A stretch of DNA of 45,618 nt, taken from positions 1-45,618 of the IMG/VR virus record IMGVR_UViG_3300049491_000269; one strand, written 5' to 3'. Below the pieces are notes generated by a model, which saw nothing but the letters and a program-made list of their open reading frames with translations, was not told the origin of the DNA and searched no databases. The position numbers and the translations under genes are program-made. The DNA is from a virus. The stretch's first letter is position 1. Each line of letters begins with the position of its first letter. Below are positions 7,346 to 15,034 of this stretch, one piece after another.

Positions 7346-9664
7346 ATGGCAATCGTTCCGGTTGAGAATACGCCGGATGAAATTGCCTACGCGAAGTACG
7401 AAGAAGAATATCCGGAAGAGTTACGTAAAATTCTAACGTCATTGACAGAGAGTCTTGAAGTTCAGCAGAAATCAATTCGCGAAGTAAATATTAAAGAGTG
7501 GAAGCAGCTAGATTTCTACTGGAAAACTCTTCAGAATATTTATTGGTCAGATACTGATTTAGATTGGCGCCCGTATGAAGGTGGTATAGCTCTTAGTGAC
7601 ATAGATATTAATGAGAATGACATAGGCAAAATCGTCAATGTCTATAAAGCTTATGGCGAATCAATCATTGCTGCGCTTTCAACGTCCCTTCCTGGGGTTC
7701 GATTCTCTCCGGATGACGCTGATAACCCGGATGATATTGCGACTGCTAAGGCTTATGGGAAGATTGCTAACTTAATTCATCTTCACAACAATTCTAATAC
7801 GCTCTTTGTCCGCGCTCTCTTCATTTTATTCAACCAATCTTTCGTAGCTCTCTATAATTATCATAATACTTCGCCGGAATATGGGACTGTAAAGACTCCG
7901 AAGAATGAACTTGTTCCGACTGAAGTAGAAAATTTAGTTTGCCCGAATTGCGCGACGGATCTAAATGAAGCTCCGGTTCAAGATCATGAATTTGAGGGGC
8001 AATCTTTTCAATCGTCAGAATGTCCGACTTGCGTATCTGAAGTAATTCCTGACCGGGAAATCGAAACTGTACATAGACTCATTACTACCTATGAAGATTG
8101 TCCGAAAGGGCGTGAAATTCTAGAAGTTTACGGGCCGATGAACGTCCAGGTTCCGTTTTATGTACAACGTTTGAAGGATTCGCCTTATCTTATCCTCGAA
8201 ACCGAGCATCATATCAGTCTTGCAAAGGCTTTATTTCCTCATCTTGCTTCGAAAATTACTACTGGAGGTTCGGCTTATTCTTCATACGAACGCTGGGCTA
8301 GACAACCTAGCGAAGCTTTTGGTACGCAGGACGTAGATTTAGTTACATTTAGGCGCGTCTGGCTTCGCCCAACATCATATTACATGATTGCGCAGGAAGA
8401 TCAGCGAGAGGCGCTTCAGGAAAAGTATCCAACTGGTCTATATTTCCTTCTACTCAACGATTTATTCGCTGAGGCGTATGAAGAAAATATGGATGACCAT
8501 TGGACGATTACCGAATCTCCGACTTCGATGTATATTCACGATGCCCCGATGGGTCGTGTTTTACGCGATGTTCAGGATATGACGAATGACATGGCGAATC
8601 TTACTTTACGTACGATTCTCTATGGAATTCCGATGACGTTTGCTGATTCAAATGTCATAGACTGGGATAAATTCTCAGAAACTCCGACTGAACCTGGAAT
8701 GGTTTATCCTGTAAAGGGTATGCCAGGGCAGAATTTAGATGGAATGTTCCACACAGTAAAGACTGCGACTCTTTCTAAAGAAGTCGATTCATTTACTGAT
8801 CGCCTATCCGGGATTGGTCAATTCGTATCTGGGGCAAACGCTGCAATCTTCGGCGGCGCTCTAGAAGGCGGTTCGGATACTGCGAAAGAGTATGAAACGC
8901 GGCGGAATCAGGCTCTACAGAGACTTAGTTTACCCTGGAAAATGCTCAATACGTGGTGGAAAGACGCAACATTTAAGTCTGCGAAGGAATTTGCCAGGAA
9001 TCTTTTAACCGATCAAGCCTATCCAAAGCGTACAGGTGAATCTTATATCAACGTTTGGATCAAAAAAGCGGAAATGCAGGGCAAAGTCGGCGATGTAGAA
9101 TCTGAATCTTCAGACCAGTTTCCGATTTCCGAAGTTCAGCGTCGAAGTCTCATTCTTCAACTTCTCGAATCTCCAGCTCCTGCGGTACAGCAATTTTTCT
9201 CGTCTGTCATTGCTAATCCGGAAAATATTGGCCTGGTTACTCGACTCCTTGGATTTGGTGAACTTTATATCCCTGGAGACGATCAGAGGAATAAACAACT
9301 TGCTGAGACTATTCAGCTTATGGTTGCAGAACCAGTTCCGACTGGTCAGATTCAGATGGATGAAACTGGAATTCCAGTTCTAGATGCAAATGGTCAGCCT
9401 CAACAAGTTCTTACTTCTTCTATTCCTGTCGAAGACATTGACGATCATCCTATTCATGCTGAAGTTACTAAAGCCTTCCTCGTATCCGACCAGGGCCAAT
9501 ATCTTAAGAACGTAAATCCGGCCGGATACCAAAATCTTATGTTGCATTATCAAGAGCATGAGCAAGTTGTTCAAATGCAGGCGCAACAGCAAATGCAGCA
9601 ACAGGCTCTAATGGAGAAATCGAATGCCGGTGGAAAGCCCGAACCCGACAAACAGCCCGTCTAA
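7346..9664 (+). CDS. Portal protein with zinc-ribbon insertion
   Basis: The portal forms the dodecameric DNA channel at the packaging vertex. Assignment rests on position between terminase and scaffold, large size (772 aa) and portal-like segments (IKEWKQLDFYWKTLQNIYW, SGANAAIFGGALEG, YETRRNQALQRLSLPWKML). The C-terminus is Gln-rich. Residues about 199-229 contain two CXXC pairs (CPNC, CPTC), an apparent zinc ribbon. ATG 7346 is preferred; an in-frame GTG at 7301 would add 15 residues and overlap the preceding gene. Neither start has a strong ribosome-binding site. Confidence 0.82.
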   Translation: MAIVPVENTPDEIAYAKYEEEYPEELRKILTSLTESLEVQQKSIREVNIKEWKQLDFYWKTLQNIYWSDTDLDWRPYEGGIALSDIDINENDIGKIVNVYKAYGESIIAALSTSLPGVRFSPDDADNPDDIATAKAYGKIANLIHLHNNSNTLFVRALFILFNQSFVALYNYHNTSPEYGTVKTPKNELVPTEVENLVCPNCATDLNEAPVQDHEFEGQSFQSSECPTCVSEVIPDREIETVHRLITTYEDCPKGREILEVYGPMNVQVPFYVQRLKDSPYLILETEHHISLAKALFPHLASKITTGGSAYSSYERWARQPSEAFGTQDVDLVTFRRVWLRPTSYYMIAQEDQREALQEKYPTGLYFLLLNDLFAEAYEENMDDHWTITESPTSMYIHDAPMGRVLRDVQDMTNDMANLTLRTILYGIPMTFADSNVIDWDKFSETPTEPGMVYPVKGMPGQNLDGMFHTVKTATLSKEVDSFTDRLSGIGQFVSGANAAIFGGALEGGSDTAKEYETRRNQALQRLSLPWKMLNTWWKDATFKSAKEFARNLLTDQAYPKRTGESYINVWIKKAEMQGKVGDVESESSDQFPISEVQRRSLILQLLESPAPAVQQFFSSVIANPENIGLVTRLLGFGELYIPGDDQRNKQLAETIQLMVAEPVPTGQIQMDETGIPVLDANGQPQQVLTSSIPVEDIDDHPIHAEVTKAFLVSDQGQYLKNVNPAGYQNLMLHYQEHEQVVQMQAQQQMQQQALMEKSNAGGKPEPDKQPV

Positions 9665-10844
9665 GTCTGAACTTGACATTTTAGCTCAGGGTGAAGATGA
9701 AACTACACCCGAAGTTTCTGAAGAGGAAGAAATTCCTACTGATGAATTAGAGGCTAAAGATGAGACTGAAGACGAGACTGAAGAAGACGAGGACGAAACT
9801 GAGGAAGAAGAGGAAGAAGATCCTCTAGAAGCGAAAACTGACGAAGATGAGCTAAAACCCGGTACACCTCCATTTAATCAGCTCCGTAAAGCTCACCCCG
9901 ATGTTTTCAAGAAATTTCCTCAGATTCAAGCCAATTATTTTCAGGCTGAGAAATACAAGGAATTTTTCCCTACGGTCGAAGAGGCCGGTGAAGCTGCGAA
10001 GAAAGCCGAAATCTTTGATTATTTCGACGCTGGAGTAACGAAGGGCGATCTTTCTCTCGTTGTCGAGGCTATTGCCGAAAATAATCCGCAATCTCTTAAT
10101 AAGGTTGCCGATGATATTCTTCCGCTCCTGCAGAGCAAGTCTCCCCAATTATATGTCCGAGCCATTAAGCCGGTCATCGCGAATATGTTTAATTACGCGA
10201 ATGGCCTAGCTGATAAACATACTGATAAAGACTACGGTACTAACGTCAAAGCTGCCGTTGCGGTTTTGTCCAATTTAATCTTTGGTGAATCTGGGGTCCC
10301 TGATACAACTCCGAAGGCTTCAGCAGTTGATCCGGAAAAGGAGCAACTGAAACAGCAGCAACATCAGATGTTTCAGCAACAGGCGACGAATTTTGAGATG
10401 GAAACGAAAAAGAGTACGTACAAGGCGCTAAAAGATTCGATCGAGGAAAATTTCGACGTTGAACAAAAGCTTACCCCATTTACCCGTGGAAAAGTTATCG
10501 AACAGATTTTAATCGACATTAACGAAAGACTACAAAAAGATCCAATTACACAAAAATTACTCTCATCGCATTGGGCTGCTGCACCAAAATCCGGATTCGG
10601 GGAACAATCAAAGCTCCAGTTAAAACGCGCGTTCCTGGGCCGCGCTAAATTGATACTCCCTCAAATTCGGTCTAAGCGTTATTCCGAAGCATTAGGAGTT
10701 GCGCCTAGGAAAACTGGCGGAAAAACTATTATTCCGGCAAGCGCCGGAGCACCTCGGGCAAAAACTTCGAAAGTTACGCCTCAAGAGGCTAAGTCGAAGG
10801 GAATGTCCGAAATGGATATTATTTCGTATGGAGCTAATAAATAG
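9624..10844 (+). CDS. Putative scaffolding protein
   Basis: Scaffolding proteins guide capsid shell assembly and then leave. This 406-residue protein has a very acidic, probably disordered N-terminus (residues about 20-75, runs of Glu and Asp), a helical middle, a Gln-rich coiled-coil section (about 235-255) and a basic C-terminus (RKTGGKTIIPASAGAPRAKT), as expected for capsid-binding. It overlaps the portal by 41 bases, with GGAG upstream of ATG, and directly precedes the capsid gene. Confidence 0.75.
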   Translation: MPVESPNPTNSPSKSELDILAQGEDETTPEVSEEEEIPTDELEAKDETEDETEEDEDETEEEEEEDPLEAKTDEDELKPGTPPFNQLRKAHPDVFKKFPQIQANYFQAEKYKEFFPTVEEAGEAAKKAEIFDYFDAGVTKGDLSLVVEAIAENNPQSLNKVADDILPLLQSKSPQLYVRAIKPVIANMFNYANGLADKHTDKDYGTNVKAAVAVLSNLIFGESGVPDTTPKASAVDPEKEQLKQQQHQMFQQQATNFEMETKKSTYKALKDSIEENFDVEQKLTPFTRGKVIEQILIDINERLQKDPITQKLLSSHWAAAPKSGFGEQSKLQLKRAFLGRAKLILPQIRSKRYSEALGVAPRKTGGKTIIPASAGAPRAKTSKVTPQEAKSKGMSEMDIISYGANK

Positions 10845-10846
10845 TC

Positions 10847-12127
10847 ATGGGAATGTCTGAGGCCCAGGTAGTCGCAAATGAAATGGAACGGGTCAACCCG
10901 AACGTTCCTACACTTTTCGATTTTGATGATACGTTTTACTCAAAAATCGAGAAGCGTCAAGTAGAAAAAGTCTCTAAACGAGACATGCGTATTCCGCTGA
11001 AAATTCGTCCCGGCGGTCGTTCTGGCGGATTTGATTCAAACGGTGGAGATTTAGGGCGCGGTTCGGGTCCGACTTTCGACAAAGCTTTAATTTCCGCCAT
11101 TGATATGCGTCACGCTGTAGAGTGGACGACTCAGGCTCAGTGGGCTACTGATGATTCGCGAAAAGCTGTAGTTAATACTTTCCGCGATCTTCTAGCTACT
11201 GCAATGTCTGAGTTCCGCCGCAACGTAGATTCGTGGACGATGACAGATGGTACTGGCGTAATGGCTACCGTTTCCGCTGTTTCAACTTCAGGCGGAAAAG
11301 ATACCGTTACGTGTAACGCTGTCGGAGACGGATTTGGAGTTCGTCTACTTCGAGACGATCATACTTATTCGGCTTACGATTCAACGTTAGCGACGCGACG
11401 TATTTTTACTGGTACGCCGTCTGACGTTCCCGCTGGTGAAGCGGCCATTGATCTTTATGACCTGCAGAATAAACAGGTAAGGTTTAATGGTACTGCGCCG
11501 GTACAGGTCGGCGACAAAATTGTAGTTTCCGGCCCGCGTACTACTCCACCCGTTTGGCTATATGGGCTACCTTATCATCACAATGCTGCATCTACTGGTT
11601 TATGGCTTGGATTAGATCGTTCTTTAGTCCCTGCTATTCGTTCAAACCAGACTATTGCTGGCGGCGCTTTTTCGCTTCCGCTAGCTCGGCTTGCTTTAAA
11701 CAAGATTGGCGATCGAGTTGGAAAGGCGAATGCGCAAAAGACTATCGCCTTTATGCATCCTTGCCAGAAACAGGCTTATGAGCAGGTCGGCCAATTAGTC
11801 TCGATTATTCAGAAGCAAGCCAAAGATGAAGCTTTAGGAATGTACTTTGGCGATTCTATGCAGATGGCCGGTGCGCCGGTTGAAACTGGCTATTCGGCTG
11901 ATAAGACTCGTATTGACTTCGTAGTTACTTCAGTTTGGGGTCGTGCAGAAATGCATCCCGCTGGATTCTACGAAGTTGACGGCAAGAGAATGTTTGAAAT
12001 CCGCGGTTCTTCGGGCGGCGTTGCTGCTAGCCAGATTTTCTACATTGCTGCTAGCTTCAACTTCTTCGTCTCGAATCCTGCGGTAACTTCTTACATTTCT
12101 GGCCTAACGGTTCCTACCGGCTACTAA
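10847..12127 (+). CDS. Major capsid protein
   Basis: A 426-residue HK97-fold-type candidate immediately after the scaffold. It has a long N-terminal arm (FDFDDTFYSKIEKRQVEKVS), a segment suited to the E-loop and spine helix (DSRKAVVNTFRDLLATAMSE) and a beta-rich insertion at about 130-235. The C-terminal part is typical of major capsid proteins (GRAEMHPAGFYEVDG). An intrinsic terminator just downstream fits a highly expressed gene. ATG at 10853 is an alternative start. Confidence 0.85.
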   Translation: MGMSEAQVVANEMERVNPNVPTLFDFDDTFYSKIEKRQVEKVSKRDMRIPLKIRPGGRSGGFDSNGGDLGRGSGPTFDKALISAIDMRHAVEWTTQAQWATDDSRKAVVNTFRDLLATAMSEFRRNVDSWTMTDGTGVMATVSAVSTSGGKDTVTCNAVGDGFGVRLLRDDHTYSAYDSTLATRRIFTGTPSDVPAGEAAIDLYDLQNKQVRFNGTAPVQVGDKIVVSGPRTTPPVWLYGLPYHHNAASTGLWLGLDRSLVPAIRSNQTIAGGAFSLPLARLALNKIGDRVGKANAQKTIAFMHPCQKQAYEQVGQLVSIIQKQAKDEALGMYFGDSMQMAGAPVETGYSADKTRIDFVVTSVWGRAEMHPAGFYEVDGKRMFEIRGSSGGVAASQIFYIAASFNFFVSNPAVTSYISGLTVPTGY

Positions 12128-12155
12128 GAAGTACCTTCGGGGAGGCACCTAGTTT

Positions 12156-12185
12156 GGCCATTCTAGACAAAAATGGCCTTTTATT
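12156..12185 (+). terminator. Intrinsic terminator after the capsid gene
   Basis: GGCCATT (12156-12162) pairs with AATGGCC (12172-12178) across a 9-base loop and is followed by TTTTATT. It would limit read-through from the capsid gene into the tail module. Confidence 0.8.
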
Positions 12186-12194
12186 GGAGGCTTT

Positions 12195-12419
12195 ATGACT
12201 TGTCCTTGTTGTGGTTATTGTTCACATTGCGGTAGAAGTAATGGATATTATTCTCGTCCACCTTATTGGAGTACTCCTTATATGTATTATCAAGGACAAA
12301 CAACTATTGGACTTCAAGATAGTAATTCATTAAATAATCGTCTGCAACAGAACCAGAATCAACCGATTTCTCTCGGTGGACAACATTCAGTTGTAGGCCA
12401 GGTAAAGTGCGAGCACTAA
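12195..12419 (+). CDS. Cys-rich small protein, 74 aa
   Basis: The protein opens with MTCPCCGYCSHCGRSNGYYS, six cysteines within 13 residues, followed by a Tyr/Pro-rich part and a Gln/Asn-rich tail. It could bind zinc or form disulfides. GGAGG lies upstream of the ATG. It follows the capsid terminator and precedes the connector genes. Function is unknown; minor virion protein is one possibility. Confidence 0.6.
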   Translation: MTCPCCGYCSHCGRSNGYYSRPPYWSTPYMYYQGQTTIGLQDSNSLNNRLQQNQNQPISLGGQHSVVGQVKCEH

Positions 12420-12420
12420 T

Positions 12421-12948
12421 ATGACCGACGCGGATATCATTAACGAACACCTGAAGAAGCAATACGGGATGGACATTAATATGCGTCCATTCTATCGTAT
12501 CGTTCAGAATATCAATTTGACCGAAAAGCGTTTTATCACTCATGTTATTTATGATATTGAAGTTCCTAGTAAACTTCCAGTTGAATGTCTTAAATATAAT
12601 TATTTACCTGAAGGCTATTGGATTTTAGAGCAATTATTTAATACTACTAATCCGGAATTAGTCGAGAATTTTAGTTATGAACCGGCCTACGTTTTCAAAG
12701 GACCGGACGGAGAATATCAGGCTCCGAATCTTCGAGGTTGCCAGTTTCTAATCGCATGTATTAAACGAGGACCAGTTGCAGTTCTTTCTGAAGCTGAAAA
12801 AATGGCTAATGAGAAAGCCAAATTTTTCGAAATGCTTGGTGGTAAATCCGATTTAGGTGAAGCAATCGGAGCTGGTGATGGCGTTTCATATTCTGGACTT
12901 GATCCAAAAACTAGCGGGCTGGACACTCCAGCTCAAAAAGAGGAATAA
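12421..12948 (+). CDS. Hypothetical protein of the head-tail module, 175 aa
   Basis: No family recognised. It has a mixed alpha/beta N-terminal domain (residues 1-120, FYRIVQNINLTEKRFITHVI) and a low-complexity tail (SGLDPKTSGLDTP). The gene starts two bases after the preceding stop, within the capsid-to-connector block, so a virion or assembly role is likely. Confidence 0.5.
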   Translation: MTDADIINEHLKKQYGMDINMRPFYRIVQNINLTEKRFITHVIYDIEVPSKLPVECLKYNYLPEGYWILEQLFNTTNPELVENFSYEPAYVFKGPDGEYQAPNLRGCQFLIACIKRGPVAVLSEAEKMANEKAKFFEMLGGKSDLGEAIGAGDGVSYSGLDPKTSGLDTPAQKEE

Positions 12949-12951
12949 CCA

Positions 12952-13647
12952 ATGGACGACATTGTAAATCTTGACGACGTAGCTCATTTCCCCGTAAACG
13001 CGACTATTATTTCTTTCTTGCCATTTGAATATAATCCTTCAATGGTAGGAATGTTTCCAGCATTTTTTCATATTCCTGCTGCCCCCGAAAATGATTTCGT
13101 CGTAGTACCTATTTGCGATTGTAAATCGTATGTCTATATCAGCGATGGGCGATCGTTACCAACTTGGCATAATGGAATCATGGTAGCCAGCGCTATTGTT
13201 AGGGATTACATTATTGCTTCTCAATATACTACTCCGGATGGATTCCCTGGAATGAAATCAATTCCCGGGAAACATACGAAGGAAGATATTAAGAAAATGT
13301 TCGGGCCGGAACTGAAGGCCCTACAAGAGGCGCAAAAGAAGTGGTTCGGAAATCTCGTCAAAATGGCTGATGATATTTGGACCGATCCTAACGCCAGAGG
13401 CAAACAAGCTTCAATTTCCGATTTAATGCGTTATGCCGCGAAGAATTTAATGTTGAATCGTGAATGGTTAACCGTCGTGACGACAGATAACGTTAATTGC
13501 TTCGCTTGCGGTTATGCTGTTCCTAGTTCAGCTTTGATTTGCTCCAATTGTAAGACGGCGCTTAAACCGGAAGAATTACAGAGACAGCAGGATTTGCGTC
13601 TTGCTGAATTAAAAAAGGCTCAGCCAGTTCAAGAGGCTACGAAATAA
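12952..13647 (+). CDS. Zinc-ribbon protein of the head-tail module, 231 aa
   Basis: Residues 1-170 form an unrecognised domain. Near the C-terminus CFACGYAVPSSALICSNC gives two CXXC pairs 16 residues apart, a classic zinc ribbon, followed by a charged helix (LQRQQDLRLAELKKAQ). It is tightly packed between the gene at 12421 and the adaptor at 13648. It is one of two zinc-ribbon proteins in the structural arm, the other being the portal. Confidence 0.6.
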   Translation: MDDIVNLDDVAHFPVNATIISFLPFEYNPSMVGMFPAFFHIPAAPENDFVVVPICDCKSYVYISDGRSLPTWHNGIMVASAIVRDYIIASQYTTPDGFPGMKSIPGKHTKEDIKKMFGPELKALQEAQKKWFGNLVKMADDIWTDPNARGKQASISDLMRYAAKNLMLNREWLTVVTTDNVNCFACGYAVPSSALICSNCKTALKPEELQRQQDLRLAELKKAQPVQEATK

Positions 13648-14340
13648 ATGCCATCCGCCGCTTTAGTCGTATTCGATGAAGCTCGCCTTCTTCTTAACGA
13701 TACTGCGGCGAAGCTGTATACAGATGCAAAGCTTTTACCTTGTCTTCAAAAAGCATATCGTGAGCTTCAGCAGAATCTAAAAGATAATGGAGTTTCATCT
13801 GCACGTGAACAAGATGTTCCATTAACTATTACGGCTGGTCTAACCGTTTTAGATTATACTTCTGGACCTCCAGACCTTCCAGCAAATCTTTTATATCCGA
13901 TCATGCTCCACGAAAAATATGTTGGAGATGCGGATATTAATTACATTCGAATGCAGGAAACAACTTGGACTCCAGATGCAAGCCCTGAAACTCGTTTACT
14001 TTATTGGAGCTGGAGAAATTCAACTCTCCAATTTGTAGGAGCGACAGGTGACATAGAAATTAGAATTCGATATTGGGGTGGGCTTGCTCCGATCGTAGAT
14101 AATACAACTATTATTCCAATTGAGGATTCTGAGACTTTCTTAGCCGCTCGCACAGCAGCCATAGCCGCGGCAACTATTGGGGCAATGCCTACAAAAGCGG
14201 ATTTGCTTCAGGAAGATGCAGTTCAGGCGTTAAACATTTTACTTTCGACTGCAGTAAAGAATCGTCAGAGTTTGCCAGTTCGTCGTAGACCCTTCAGATC
14301 ATTCCGATTTGGTGGGCGTAGTGGAATCTTTCGGGGATAA
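13648..14340 (+). CDS. Putative head-tail adaptor protein
   Basis: Residues 1-50 (DEARLLLNDTAAKLYTDAKL and LPCLQKAYRELQQNL) fit the N-terminal helices of phage connector or adaptor proteins (gp6/gp4-like) that bind under the portal. A beta-rich middle (LQFVGATGDIEIRIRYWG) and a second helical region with a very basic C-terminus (RRRPFRSFRFGGRSG) follow. The basic tail could contact DNA or the portal. The ATG directly follows the preceding stop codon. Confidence 0.65.
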   Translation: MPSAALVVFDEARLLLNDTAAKLYTDAKLLPCLQKAYRELQQNLKDNGVSSAREQDVPLTITAGLTVLDYTSGPPDLPANLLYPIMLHEKYVGDADINYIRMQETTWTPDASPETRLLYWSWRNSTLQFVGATGDIEIRIRYWGGLAPIVDNTTIIPIEDSETFLAARTAAIAAATIGAMPTKADLLQEDAVQALNILLSTAVKNRQSLPVRRRPFRSFRFGGRSGIFRG

Positions 14341-14367
14341 TATCCCTGTCCGAGAGGATGAAAGAAA

Positions 14368-14994
14368 ATGCCTTCTATTGAATCTCGTCCAGTTCGTGCT
14401 TTAAGCCTTTGGGAATATTTAAACCAGTTTAATGAGTGGCAGACTCAGGTAGCTGGAATTTCTCAGGACGGTCCAAACTTAACTGGAACCAACGTTGCAA
14501 CTTCACTACTTGCTGCTGGTTCAAAGATTGTAATTCCGAAGTCTGCATTCGTTGTTGGAAGATCCTTGCGGATCAGGGTTGCTGGTCGTATTTCCAACAT
14601 TGTAACTACTCCTGGAACACTTACTTTAGACTTACGTCTTACGTCTCCTGTACCTACTACCGTAATCGTAGCTAATGGCGGCGCTATGCAGTTAAACGCT
14701 GTAGCTAAGACGACTCTACCTTTCCTTCTAGAATGGCTATTAACTGTTCGCGCAGTTGGTGCGTCTGCCAACTTTATGCATCAGGGATTATTCATTTCAG
14801 AATCTGTAGTAGCTTCGCCTTTACCGGCCGCAGGCGGAACGGGACAATTGATTATTCCTGCAACAGTTCCTACCGTTGGATCCAACTTTGATTCAACTGT
14901 AAATGAAACGTTGGATCTTTTCGGTACGTTTTCGTTAAGCAACGCGAACGCTATTCAGGTTCACCAATATATGGTCGAGCAGATCCCTAGCTAA
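14368..14994 (+). CDS. Putative beta-rich structural protein, 208 aa
   Basis: A Thr/Val/Ala-rich protein of alternating beta segments (SLRIRVAGRISNIVTTPG, LTLDLRLTSPVPTTVIVANG) after a short helical N-terminus (LWEYLNQFNEWQTQ). GAGAGGA precedes the ATG. A G/C hairpin after the gene suggests high expression. Likely a decoration or tail-accessory protein of the type common in podovirus-like genomes; no family is named. Confidence 0.55.
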   Translation: MPSIESRPVRALSLWEYLNQFNEWQTQVAGISQDGPNLTGTNVATSLLAAGSKIVIPKSAFVVGRSLRIRVAGRISNIVTTPGTLTLDLRLTSPVPTTVIVANGGAMQLNAVAKTTLPFLLEWLLTVRAVGASANFMHQGLFISESVVASPLPAAGGTGQLIIPATVPTVGSNFDSTVNETLDLFGTFSLSNANAIQVHQYMVEQIPS

Positions 14995-15002
14995 GATTTC
15001 AT

Positions 15003-15022
15003 GGGGGATCGAAAGGTCCCCC
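15003..15022 (+). terminator. G/C hairpin after the 14368 gene
   Basis: GGGGGATC (15003-15010) pairs with GGTCCCCC (15015-15022), with one T-G wobble, over a GAAA tetraloop. Only TAATTTAATATT follows, so termination would be weak. Partial attenuation or 3'-end protection is equally likely. Confidence 0.5.
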
Positions 15023-15034
15023 TAATTTAATATT

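Noticed and set aside
15003-15034. Strong terminator after the gene at 14368
   Set aside because: The stem is good but the following bases lack a T-run, so it is listed only as a weak terminator-like hairpin.
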